DNA of 33,325 nucleotides from Candidatus Electryonea clarkiae (GTDB lineage Bacteria; Electryoneota; Electryoneia; Electryoneales; Electryoneaceae), in NCBI GenBank assembly GCA_030765455.1, contig JAVCCM010000106.1, positions 1 to 33,325 of the forward strand, written 5' to 3'. Shown piece by piece: positions 16,043 to 26,000 of this stretch. The notes beneath the pieces are model-generated. The model had not been told where the DNA came from. It did no database searches and was given only the letters and a program-made list of their open reading frames with translations. The translations under genes and the position numbers were made by a program. Numbering within the stretch: the stretch's first letter is position 1; each line of letters opens with the position of its first letter.

Positions 16043-18973
16043 ATGCAATCATCATTGCGTAAGATCGCTTTCATTTTCTTCTTTATTTCCTGCAACTTTT
16101 CACACGCTCAGGAAATTCGCAGTTATTATATAACATGTAATACTGATGAGTTTCAGGGGCTAATCGACCGTCCTGAGATTGAAAGATATATTGATTGCAC
16201 CTTTCGTTACGCAGATTATGAGTTTGATGACACAAGCATTCGAATTCGTGGAGAATCCAGCAGGGAGTATCCCAAGAAATCGTTTAAAGTAAATTTTCGC
16301 TCCGGGAACAGATTTTTCGGACGCGACAAGATCAACCTGATTTCTGAATGGACTGATCCAACTTTCGCCCGGGAATTTCTTGCCTATGATTTGTATCGAA
16401 AAGCAGGAATCCCCGCTCCTGAAGCATTATATGCGCGTCTCTATATAAACGGTGAATATATGGGTTTATATCTTGATGTTGAACAAATTGATGATCAATT
16501 TCTCGATTACAGGCAGGATTTTAGTTCTAATTCCGCTATCTACAAAGCCGCAAATAACGGTTGTTTCATGCGATTAGACGATGATTTTAATAATGCATGG
16601 GAGAAAAAACTTAAAGAGGATGATGGTTTTGACGACCTGATCAATCTAATAAAATGGCTTGCGTATGTGCCTGATTCGTTATTAGTAAATGGGCTGTCCG
16701 AACGATTCGACCTGACCTTATTGACTCGTATGATCGCCTTGAACGCTATTATCGGTAATCAATCTACATATTATCATAATTATTACCTGGTTCATGATTA
16801 TGATACCGGGCTATGGCATTGGCTGCCGTGGGATCTGGATAAGACGTTTTCATTCTGGCACTATTACCAAAATCCGCAATATTATCGCAGCGGACACCAA
16901 CTGTTTGAAAATGTCAACAAGCTGGTAGCTCGCTGCTGGCTGCACCCCCAAATACGCACATCAATAAAGAATGATATTCAATGGCTGAAAGAATCATTCA
17001 TTAATGATGAATATTTTATCACCATGACCGATTCTTTGCATGATCTTCTTTTTCAAGCGGTTGATGAAGACACTTATAAAAATTACTCTACTGAAGAGTT
17101 TACTGACGGATTACAGGGACTCAGGGAGAGAATAATTGCGAGAAGGAACAGCGTTGAAACCAGGCTAAGAGAAGATCCATTACCATTTGATCTGGATGAA
17201 GCGAAATTGACGCCTGGTGGAATCAATTTAGAATGGTATGATACCTATGTTGAAAACGGCGAAGATTTTTACTGGGAATTAATTATCAGCCCCGAATCAA
17301 CTTTTGACTCTGACGTAAAGGTTATCAGTAACCTCGGTCTCAATCGATTAGTACTTGAAGATTTTGAGCCGGGGAAATTCTACTGGTATGTTAATGCAAT
17401 ATCATCCAGTGGACGACGTGTCAGATCAATATCATACTTCAAGACATTCACAATTCCGGAAGATTATTGGACAGGAACACTGGTGCCCCCGGTGCTGTCA
17501 ACAAATCAAACCTGGACAAAATCAGGGAGTCCATACCGGCTCCCCGAAGGATTAATCATCCCACCAAACAGGGTGTTGCGTATTGAAAAAGGTGTAACAG
17601 TGGGGATTGGTTCAGAACGATCAATCTGGGTCCTGGGAGGATTAAATGTTTCAGGGATAGAACAGGATTCTGTTCAATTCATCCCATTAGAACCCGGTAC
17701 GTTTTGGGGTTCTATTAATCCGAAAGAATCTACTGATTCGGTGACATTCTCTCATTCTGTTTTCCTGAATGGTGGCAAAGGTCCGGATGGAGAATTTGAG
17801 AACCGGGTGTTTCAACCAAGTTGGGTTGATTTTTCAATGAATGATTGCAGGATAAGTAATGCTTACCTCGAAGGAAAAGCTTTCCTGTTCATAAGTTCAA
17901 ATATCCATTTGGAAAATGTTCAAGTTTCCGATTTTTCAAGCGCCGTGATCATGGCTATTGGCGGTAATTCAATAGTTATTCGGTCCTGTAATTTTATCAA
18001 TAGCGCAACTGATACAGATCATTCAGATATGATTGATATCTCGTCAACATATGGCGAAGTCGAAATATCCAATTGCAATTTCTATTTCGGATTGGACGAT
18101 GCTATAGACCTGGATGGCAATTACGGCACCATAATTATTCAAAGAAATCATATAACCGGAATGGGTGATCATGGGATTTCCATTGGTGATACTACATCAA
18201 AAGTGTTGATATACAATAATTTCATCTCCCGCTGTAATGGCGCTGGTGTAAATGTAAAGAGAGGAGCTTCTGCGGATATTTACAACAACGTGCTTGAAAA
18301 TAATCGGTATGGTATTCGCAGGGAAAATCCTCTCAGCATAGAAGATGGAAAGGTTTATGTCAAAAACTGCATTTTTTGGGAAAATATTAGCGATCTGGAT
18401 AATATTCCCGGAATGCACCTTGATGTCAGCCACTGCTATAGTGAAACCTCACCCCTGCCGGGAGAGGGAAATATATCTTCAGGATTATATGCAAATTCCC
18501 CACATAGCGGCGATTTCAGACTAAACTCATTTTCTGCTTTGATCGACGCCGGTTGGGGAACCGATTATCCATTAAAAGACTATAATTTTGCACCAAGAGT
18601 TGATGATCCCGGTTCTGCGAATAGTGGAAGCGGCGAAATCACTTATGTCGATATTGGTATGTTCGAATACAGCAGTAATCCTGAAATTATTGATAGTGAG
18701 GAAAAGTTATATATACAAATCTATCCGAATCCATTCAATAATATTGCTCATATTAACTTTCCGGTCGTTGAAGAAAGCTGGGCAATTGTTGAGATTTACA
18801 ATATCCTGGGACAGCGTATATTTCAAAGAAGTTTTGACCGTATTAGTGTTGGAAGGCATAATATTATCTGGAGCAGCGAAGCTTCACACCAATACTACGG
18901 TTCCGGCACCTATTTTTTTCGAGTAAGACAATCAAACTTTGAAAAAACAGCAAAATTTGTTTTAGTCCATTAG
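16043..18973 (+). CDS. CotH-kinase / right-handed beta-helix fusion with T9SS tag
   Basis: About 976 residues. ATG 16043 follows GAGGTGAGG; an in-frame GTG at 16037 is an alternative. The signal peptide is SSLRKIAFIFFFISCNFSHAQ. Residues about 20-360 are a CotH-type kinase: IRIRGESSREYPKKSFKVNF, LYINGEYMGLYLDVEQIDD and WHWLPWDLDKTF, the last holding the family's conserved Asp pair. CotH of Bacillus spores phosphorylates coat proteins. A fibronectin-III-like stretch (about 385-470) is followed by a right-handed beta-helix (about 480-870; DDAIDLDGNYG, GISIGDTTSKVLIYNN) and a type IX sorting domain ending KTAKFVLVH. So a kinase-like domain and a polysaccharide-binding-type helix are exported together. 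It sits inside the exopolysaccharide unit, one to seven bases after the porin; a 102-base gap follows before the glycosyltransferase. The target is unknown. Confidence 0.85.
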   Translation: MQSSLRKIAFIFFFISCNFSHAQEIRSYYITCNTDEFQGLIDRPEIERYIDCTFRYADYEFDDTSIRIRGESSREYPKKSFKVNFRSGNRFFGRDKINLISEWTDPTFAREFLAYDLYRKAGIPAPEALYARLYINGEYMGLYLDVEQIDDQFLDYRQDFSSNSAIYKAANNGCFMRLDDDFNNAWEKKLKEDDGFDDLINLIKWLAYVPDSLLVNGLSERFDLTLLTRMIALNAIIGNQSTYYHNYYLVHDYDTGLWHWLPWDLDKTFSFWHYYQNPQYYRSGHQLFENVNKLVARCWLHPQIRTSIKNDIQWLKESFINDEYFITMTDSLHDLLFQAVDEDTYKNYSTEEFTDGLQGLRERIIARRNSVETRLREDPLPFDLDEAKLTPGGINLEWYDTYVENGEDFYWELIISPESTFDSDVKVISNLGLNRLVLEDFEPGKFYWYVNAISSSGRRVRSISYFKTFTIPEDYWTGTLVPPVLSTNQTWTKSGSPYRLPEGLIIPPNRVLRIEKGVTVGIGSERSIWVLGGLNVSGIEQDSVQFIPLEPGTFWGSINPKESTDSVTFSHSVFLNGGKGPDGEFENRVFQPSWVDFSMNDCRISNAYLEGKAFLFISSNIHLENVQVSDFSSAVIMAIGGNSIVIRSCNFINSATDTDHSDMIDISSTYGEVEISNCNFYFGLDDAIDLDGNYGTIIIQRNHITGMGDHGISIGDTTSKVLIYNNFISRCNGAGVNVKRGASADIYNNVLENNRYGIRRENPLSIEDGKVYVKNCIFWENISDLDNIPGMHLDVSHCYSETSPLPGEGNISSGLYANSPHSGDFRLNSFSALIDAGWGTDYPLKDYNFAPRVDDPGSANSGSGEITYVDIGMFEYSSNPEIIDSEEKLYIQIYPNPFNNIAHINFPVVEESWAIVEIYNILGQRIFQRSFDRISVGRHNIIWSSEASHQYYGSGTYFFRVRQSNFEKTAKFVLVH

Positions 18974-19075
18974 GGTGTTATTACAAAATGGTTAAGTGTA
19001 TTTTATGCTCAACGAAAACTATCTAATCCATCATTTGAAACACAGACCGGAATTGAACAGGAAAAGTAGAACGAC

Positions 19076-20554
19076 ATGAATCTCATGTTAATCGTACATA
19101 TAATCGAGAGCCTGCTGATTATATATTTCTCGATGTATTTCTTAATAGAATTGTCAATGATTCTGATCTTTTTCTTTGTCTGGCGGTCATCTTCAGGTTA
19201 TTCATCTACAACATTGGAACCTGCAGGAAAAGATCAGGGTATAAGTATTATCGTCCCGGCATATAATGAGGAACTGACCATTGTTGATGTAGTAGAAATG
19301 CTTGGAGAATCAGACTATCCTGAATTTGAGATTATCGTTGTCGCCGATGGTTGCACCGATTCCACCCTCCAAAAACTGACAGATCGTTATTCGCTTCATG
19401 AAGTCACACGAGAAATTGTTGATAACTTTGGCACTTCCGGATTAAATAAAATTTACGAAAGCCCTCAAAATTCTCGTTTAACGGTAATTGACAAGCCCAA
19501 CGGCGGCAAAGCAGATGCACTAAATGTCGGGTTGAATCTTGCTGAATATCCGTATGTTTGTACTATTGATGCAGATTCCATTCTTGACCCCCAGGCGTTG
19601 AAACAGGTAGCGGCGCCATTCCTGGCTCATGATGGCAGTAAAGTTGTAATGGTCGGGGGAGCGCTTGCAGTTGCAAATGAAACCCGGCTCGTTAACAACC
19701 GCCTCAAGGATGGCAAATTTCCACGTAATCCCTGGGTGATTTTCCAGGTTATTGAGTACCTGCGATCGTTCCTGGTTAGCCGTACCGGTCTTTCAAAGAT
19801 ACATGCATTGCTGATATTGTCTGGTGCGTTCACTCTGTTCCGGCGTGAAACCCTGATGGAAGCCGGCGGTTTTCTTTCCCCGCAAAATAATCACCCATAT
19901 ATAAAGAAACTTGGAATTGACGGACGTCATACTGTCTGTGAAGATCTGGAGGTAGTGGTAAGGCTCAGAAGATATCTGAAGGAACAAAAAAAGCCATCAA
20001 AAACCGTATTTCTTCCACGCCCAATCTGCTGGACTGAGGTTCCGGACAATGCAAGAAACCTCTCGCGTCAACGAAACCGCTGGCATAGAGGACTGTTGGA
20101 GACAATTCACTTTCACAAAACTTTGGTTCTTGAACCCTTCTACGGTTCACTGGGACTCATAGCAATGCCATATTACCTGATTTTCGAAGCTGTTTCGCCA
20201 ATCATTAAATTGTTGGCACTCATATTTATCGGAGCATTGCTGGTTTTAGGATTGGTCAATCGAATGGTAATGGTTTTATTATTACTGTCGATCACTATCG
20301 TAACAGTAATTTTCATAGGGATTATCACGGTCATTGTTGAGAACTGGGGTAGAAAATACTCGCAGGTGAATGTATCCGCACTCAGGTACAAAAATGACCC
20401 GGACTGGATTATGCTCCTTGGAATGTCAATACTTGGGGACTTTACATTTGCCTTTATCCGCATGTTCTGGCAGTTAAGGGGGATTTGGGATTTTCTTAAG
20501 GGTGTAAAGTCCTGGGATAAATTTGAAAGGAAAGGATTTCATGAGACTTCATAG
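19076..20554 (+). CDS. Processive family-2 glycosyltransferase, polysaccharide synthase
   Basis: 492 residues; ATG 19076 with AGGAAAAG about 10 bases upstream. One or two membrane helices at about 5-36 precede a cytoplasmic GT2 domain with all processive-synthase motifs: VADGCTDST (Asp91), DADS (Asp165/Asp167), CEDLEV (Glu289-Asp290) and QRNRW (332-336). Three or more helices follow (about 360-425 and 455-470). This is the layout of poly-N-acetylglucosamine, hyaluronan and related synthases, which polymerise a nucleotide-sugar on the inside and push the chain through the membrane. There is no PilZ domain, so no built-in c-di-GMP control as in BcsA. The adjacent deacetylase favours an N-acetylated polymer, but sugar specificity cannot be read. 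It overlaps the following lipoprotein gene by 14 bases. Confidence 0.9.
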   Translation: MNLMLIVHIIESLLIIYFSMYFLIELSMILIFFFVWRSSSGYSSTTLEPAGKDQGISIIVPAYNEELTIVDVVEMLGESDYPEFEIIVVADGCTDSTLQKLTDRYSLHEVTREIVDNFGTSGLNKIYESPQNSRLTVIDKPNGGKADALNVGLNLAEYPYVCTIDADSILDPQALKQVAAPFLAHDGSKVVMVGGALAVANETRLVNNRLKDGKFPRNPWVIFQVIEYLRSFLVSRTGLSKIHALLILSGAFTLFRRETLMEAGGFLSPQNNHPYIKKLGIDGRHTVCEDLEVVVRLRRYLKEQKKPSKTVFLPRPICWTEVPDNARNLSRQRNRWHRGLLETIHFHKTLVLEPFYGSLGLIAMPYYLIFEAVSPIIKLLALIFIGALLVLGLVNRMVMVLLLLSITIVTVIFIGIITVIVENWGRKYSQVNVSALRYKNDPDWIMLLGMSILGDFTFAFIRMFWQLRGIWDFLKGVKSWDKFERKGFHETS

Positions 20555-21476
20555 ATTAATATTGTTAGTTATATTTCTTGTAACCGCGATATTTACCGGC
20601 TGTTTTGACAGTGATTCGGACAGCAATGATCCTGTTGGAGGCGATGTCGTAAGCGATATCTGGATATGGATCAATTATCCCGCACAGTGGGGAACTGTGA
20701 CAGGCATTGAAGAAGTGCGGATTGAGGCTGGTCCTGCAGGAGAGATTGATTCGGTAAGTTTACTCATTGATGGTCAGGCGGAGAGTGTTGACTCTATTTC
20801 TCCCTTCGCTTTTTCATGGGACGTTAACGGTTTAACCGGCTCGCACACCATCTTCGCAAGAGCATTTTCGGATGAAGAAGTTGCAGACTCTGATCTGTTG
20901 ACTGTTAGTGTTGCCGTTCCTCCTGAGTTATCGCCAATAATAACATCACCGGCTAATTTCAGCACTGTAGAAAATACTGTCACTGTTTTAACTGAGGAAA
21001 CCACCTCGACTGAAGTGGACAGCCTTACACTTTACATTAACGGTTTACGCTTTGATGTTGACGATTCCGCACCGTTTCAATTTCAATGGACAGTTCCCGG
21101 TTCCGCAAATTCACATACCCTGTTTGTGAAGTCCTGGAGTGGAAATCAGTCCGGGACATCTCCACTTGTAACAGTTTTCGTTGAAGCTGACAGTGATTCC
21201 GAACTTCCTGTTGTACGGATAACTCGTCCCGCTGACTGGGCAGTGGTGCAGGGACAGATTGAAGTGATTGCCGAAGCCCATGATAATTATGGTATTGACC
21301 GGGTTGTTCTGATTGTTGACGGTTCAGAACATGCTACTCTTTCCTCTGCACCGTACCTGTTTCAACTGGATACTGATCTGCTGACGATAGAAAATCATAC
21401 CCTGATCTGCAAGGTTTATGATACCTCCGGGAATAATAATCTGTCCAATATGGTTACTATGGTGGTAGATAGATGA
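20541..21476 (+). CDS. Lipoprotein with three bacterial Ig-like domains
   Basis: Start chosen at ATG 20541 (311 residues): GGAAAGGA lies just upstream and a lipoprotein signal follows, with lipobox FTGC and Cys21; the in-frame upstream ATG at 20523 has no such site. After an Asp/Ser linker come three tandem units of about 90 residues, each with a start such as INYPAQWGTVTG or ITRPADWAVVQG, a middle SVSLLIDG or RVVLIVDG, and an end SHTIFARAFSD or NHTLICKVYDTSGN. This is the bacterial Ig-like (Big_7-type) pattern. Such domains often bind carbohydrate or act as spacers in exopolysaccharide machines. Asp after the Cys region might favour inner-membrane retention if Lol rules of E. coli held, which is uncertain here. 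It overlaps both neighbours, so translation is probably coupled. Confidence 0.8.
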   Translation: MRLHRLILLVIFLVTAIFTGCFDSDSDSNDPVGGDVVSDIWIWINYPAQWGTVTGIEEVRIEAGPAGEIDSVSLLIDGQAESVDSISPFAFSWDVNGLTGSHTIFARAFSDEEVADSDLLTVSVAVPPELSPIITSPANFSTVENTVTVLTEETTSTEVDSLTLYINGLRFDVDDSAPFQFQWTVPGSANSHTLFVKSWSGNQSGTSPLVTVFVEADSDSELPVVRITRPADWAVVQGQIEVIAEAHDNYGIDRVVLIVDGSEHATLSSAPYLFQLDTDLLTIENHTLICKVYDTSGNNNLSNMVTMVVDR

Positions 21477-23038
21477 TGGTTTGGAAAACTCAACTCATTG
21501 AAAGGACGATCTACGCCTTTTCGGCAATGCTGATGCTGACATTTGCAGCTGAGGGAGGAAAGGCATTTATACAGGGGCGTGAAGCTGTCTCAATTTCAGA
21601 TTTTTCTCGAGCTGTCAATCTGCTGAGAATAGCCACCCTGGAAGAAAATACAAATCTTGAAGCATGGCGTCTGCTTGGATATTCTTTCAGAATGTTAGAT
21701 TCCCTGGATGAATCTGTTTCGGCTTATCAACATGTGCTGAACCTCCGTCAGGATGATTACGATGCCAAGCTTGCATTGGGTGCAATTTTCGCTCTGAAAG
21801 GAGAGACTGGCAAATCTATCATTATGTACTCAGAAATTCTCAATAGTGATTCAACTGATGTTGAAGCCTGGTTGGGAATAGGGCGAAGCTATGCCTGGCA
21901 GGATGATCTCGATGATTCAGAAAAAGCATATAAAAGAGCGCTATTTTACAACCCGGGGAATACTCGTGGTTTGCTCGGATTAGCTGAAGTCCTCGCTTGG
22001 CAGGATAGATCTACTGAAGCACGAAAAACTTATGGTAAAATTCTGGAATTAGATTCCACATCTTCCAAAGCATTAACTGGTCTGGGAAATACCTGGTACT
22101 GGACTGACCGCCCTTACCATGCGCTTGAGTATTACAGGAAAGCTGAGAAACTTGATAATAATAATCAGTACGTCAATGAAATAATACCCAGGGTAGAAAA
22201 AGAGGTGGGGGGGAACCACGAACCAGGATACACTTATTGGGTGGAAGATGACGATGGTCTCATTACGGAGCATGAAAAACTGTCTTTCTCTACAGGAAAA
22301 AGGATAAATGACACTTTTCAGGTAGGAGGTAAGTTTTCCGCTTACAGTTCATTTAGAAATGATGTCTGGAATTATCGCCGGAATATGGGATTGAATGCTG
22401 TGATTCATACTGCTCCCGGCTTCACTATTAGACCTGAAGCTGAATTAGATGTTTTGTCCGGAAGAATGGATGCACTTCAAATTCAAGGGAAATGGCGTGG
22501 AAGAGGTAGATTGAATTGGATTGAGAGTTCGGTATTATATGAAAGCAGGCTTTATGAGATATGGTCTGAAACATATTCAAGAGGAGGTTGGGGGGAACTC
22601 TCACTTAAACCGCATCGTTTTTTATCGCTGTCAGCAGGTGCTGGTAAGTGGTCTCTGTCAGATAAAAATGAAAAAACCCAGGCATCGGCGAATCTCCAGG
22701 TTAATATTCTTAAACAATTTGGAATCACGCTCCTTGCAAGTTCAAGATACCTGGATTTCAAAGAGAATTTGATTGGATACTGGACTCCGAATGAATTGCG
22801 ATACGATGGCGCCGGTGTCCAGCTTGAGAGGAGTCTGAATAACGTCATTCATATATCCGGATATGGAGCATATGCCGTTAATACTGAAAAAGATCGATTT
22901 ATTCATTTTAATGGATCATTTGGCATCAATATCATCAAGGATTACCGGATCAATGCCGGTGTTTCATATTTCGAGACCGACACCAATTACCGTATGCTGC
23001 TTTGGAAAATCTCACTTGCGGCTGGAGGGCTGTTTTGA
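21473..23038 (+). CDS. TPR plus outer-membrane barrel protein, PgaA/BcsC-like exporter
   Basis: 521 residues; ATG 21473 overlaps the upstream TGA (ATGA). A signal segment (YAFSAMLMLTFAAEGGKA) precedes about five to six TPR units (roughly residues 45-240; AWLGIGRSYAWQDDLDDSEKAYKRAL is one, GLLGLAEVLAWQDRSTEARK the next). Residues about 265-521 alternate hydrophobic and polar residues in barrel style and end in Phe. Periplasmic TPR followed by an outer-membrane barrel is the design of PgaA and BcsC, and also of YaiO-like proteins; at 521 residues it is far shorter than PgaA (about 800). Likely the export channel matched to the synthase, with TPRs gathering the periplasmic enzymes. A G7 tract (22207-22213) marks the TPR-barrel border. 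It overlaps the next gene by four bases. Confidence 0.78.
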   Translation: MMVWKTQLIERTIYAFSAMLMLTFAAEGGKAFIQGREAVSISDFSRAVNLLRIATLEENTNLEAWRLLGYSFRMLDSLDESVSAYQHVLNLRQDDYDAKLALGAIFALKGETGKSIIMYSEILNSDSTDVEAWLGIGRSYAWQDDLDDSEKAYKRALFYNPGNTRGLLGLAEVLAWQDRSTEARKTYGKILELDSTSSKALTGLGNTWYWTDRPYHALEYYRKAEKLDNNNQYVNEIIPRVEKEVGGNHEPGYTYWVEDDDGLITEHEKLSFSTGKRINDTFQVGGKFSAYSSFRNDVWNYRRNMGLNAVIHTAPGFTIRPEAELDVLSGRMDALQIQGKWRGRGRLNWIESSVLYESRLYEIWSETYSRGGWGELSLKPHRFLSLSAGAGKWSLSDKNEKTQASANLQVNILKQFGITLLASSRYLDFKENLIGYWTPNELRYDGAGVQLERSLNNVIHISGYGAYAVNTEKDRFIHFNGSFGINIIKDYRINAGVSYFETDTNYRMLLWKISLAAGGLF

Positions 23039-26000
23039 AGGGTAAGTTTCTTGTTATCACCCTCCTCTTAGTCATTCTCGCCTGGACAGTGTCCTTAATG
23101 TTGAAATTCATGGACAGACCTGTTTTCCAGGCAATGCGAAATATTGCGGAAGAAATTGTAAGCCCCAACAAGGCATCCGCAAAACAAACCATTCCAAATC
23201 TTACAATAAATGAGTGGAAATCACTTGCTGCCGGAAGCAGATATTTCACTCGCGTGGTTAGCGATCAAATCCAGATAAGAACAACGAGACGAAAACAGGA
23301 TTTAAGCCTGGATGAAATATCGTGGGAATCCATGTTCATGAAAGGATTTAACCTTGGCGCAGCTTTGCCAGGTTGTTTTCCATCTGAATTTAAAGCTACA
23401 AAAGACCAATATTATGAATGGCTTGAACAAATGGGTGACCTGGGCGCAAATGTTGTCAGGGTATATACTATCCTGCCTCCGGAATTTTATGAGGCGATGA
23501 AAAGATATAATTTCAACAATAGTAATCAACCCGTCTATTTGGTTCAGGGAGTGTGGGCTTATGTGCTGGAAGAGGGCAGTTATGGCGATTCGAGCTATAT
23601 AGAAGACTTCCATTCTGAGATCAGGGATGTAATAAATGTCATTCACGGCAACGCAGTTATTAACGCCAGACCCGGTCACGCTCATGGTGTTTATAATGCA
23701 GACGTCAGCCAACATACTACTTCAATTATCCTTGGACGTGAATGGGAGCCGAATACAGTCAGTGATATGAAATGGCAGTTTCCGGAACGGAACTCATACC
23801 AGGGGGTGTTTTTCTCGGTGCCTGACGGTCAACCGATGGAATGCTGGATCGCTGAAACCCTTGATTATGCTGCGAAATACGAAACATCAGCATATAAATT
23901 CCAGCACGCTCTATCTTTTGTGAACTGGCTGCCCCTTGATCCAATGTATCATGACAGCGAATGGATCGAATGGGATGAAGTGAGGGAATACGACAACGAC
24001 CTTGAAACTATTGATCCCGGAAAAATTCATGACTCGCCATTGTTCAAAGCAGGGTATTTTGCAAGTTATCATGCATATCCATACTATCCCGATTTTGTGT
24101 ATAACGATCCAAAGTACAGGCAGGCTGAATGTTCACACGGGCGATGTACATATTATGGTTATCTTCAGGACCTGGTACAGGCACATCCGGGTATGCCGGT
24201 AGTTATAGCTGAATTTGGAGTTCCCTCCAGCCGAAGCGCCTCGCACTTTGAACCGGGCGGAATGAACCAGGGTGGACATTCTGAGGAAGAACAGGGCAGG
24301 ATTAACGCTCATCTTATCAGTGATATAAATGAATCAGGTGCAGCAGGCGCAATCCTGTTTGCCTGGATTGATGAGTGGTTCAAACATAACTGGTTATTGA
24401 TGGATTTTGAACTGCCTGAAGAGCGAAACAAGCTGTGGCACAACCTTGAAGACCCAGAGCAGAATTTCGGCGTCCTGGCGATGGAATCGAAGAATATTGT
24501 TATTGATGGTAACCTGGAGGACTGGAAAGATACAGACAAAATTGCAGCAGATCCGGATGGTGATATCGAGGCAGGCATAGGTGATTTAACTTCATTATGG
24601 GCGACATCTGACGCTTCATGTGTTTATCTGAGGGTAGATTTCGATAATGCGATTACCGGAACTGATTGGAAAGATCATGCCATCTGGATTGGAATAGATA
24701 CCCATCAGAAAGATAAAGGCGATATGTACTTCCCGGGGAAGTCCTTTTCCGTACCAAATGGACTTGAGTTTGTCGTTGAAATCGCAGGTCCTGGAAAGTC
24801 GCGAATATTGGTCGATGATCCCTATGATATTTATACGGATTATTTCAAACATGAAGTTCCGGGTTATACCTCGGTGTCAAACAGTAATGGCATCTACCAC
24901 GAGCAACGTCTCCTCACCAACAGAATGCGTGAAACACTTTACGGAGAATTATTCCCGGAAGTCTATCTCACCCGGAGTAATCTACTCTGGGCAACTGCGA
25001 ATCCTGAAATGCCGGAACATAATTCCCTCGCTGACATCTTTCAAAGTGAAGATGGGAAACATATCGAACTGCGCATCCCCTGGGCTTTACTGAATGTGAC
25101 TGATCCTTCATCAAGGAGTGTGCTTGACAATCATCAGGATACAGATGAGTTGGATATAGCAGTTACACCTGGCTTTATGTTTTATCTATTAGCTGTAAAA
25201 AGTCCTTACGACAATCCACAGCTGGTTGATGCGATGCCTGATGATTTTGAGCGTGGAATTAAATTCAGTTGGGACAAGTGGGAGGTTCCTGAATATACCT
25301 CTCGTTTGAAAGAAGGTGCCTCCCTGGTTGCAGATGCTTTTCGAGCAATCACAGTATCGACAAATCCTGCTGAAGAGTTTTCCTCCGAACCACAAGCTGA
25401 GCTTTCCCAATGGCAAGATGGTAAAGAGGAAGGGGTTTCGATTTCTTTTGACGACGGGAGTTCTTACCAGTATCGTTATGGTAAGAAACTTCTTGAAAAG
25501 TACGGAATGTATGGTACATTTTTTATCGTTACCGGCTGGGCTGGTCACAGCCCTTTGATAACGGGAGAAGCTGAAGGCTTAATCACCCGAAGGCTTTCAA
25601 TACCGGAAATACGTGAATTGCATCGAGCAGGTCACGAGATCGGAAGCCATGGGCATGAGCATCGTTCAATGAATGACATGGTTACCGAACACTGGATAAA
25701 ATCTACTTTTGCTGAAAGCCAGACCCTGATTTCAGAGTGGACAGGGGAGCAGGCGGTTACAGTCGCGTACCCGTATTCTTCCTTAACATCTGCCGGTGTG
25801 GAAATTCTTACCGACCTCGGATTCAGGTATGGAAGGATAAGCGGAAACCAATCAAATAATCCCAGCGATTTAGTAAAAACAAAACTATACAGCCATGTTA
25901 TTATAGACGATCAAAATCCGGATCCCTGGTCTTATGTCAATACGCTTGATGAAAACAGGGGGAAATGGACTATACTGCAATATCATCATCTTTTCCCTAA

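Noticed and set aside
19076..20554. Calling the glycosyltransferase a cellulose synthase (BcsA)
   Set aside because: No PilZ domain, much shorter than BcsA, and deacetylase rather than BcsB/BcsZ neighbours; the specific sugar is left open.
23302..23715. 137-codon minus-strand open frame
   Set aside because: It is antisense to the GH-like domain of a strongly supported gene; composition is not protein-like.
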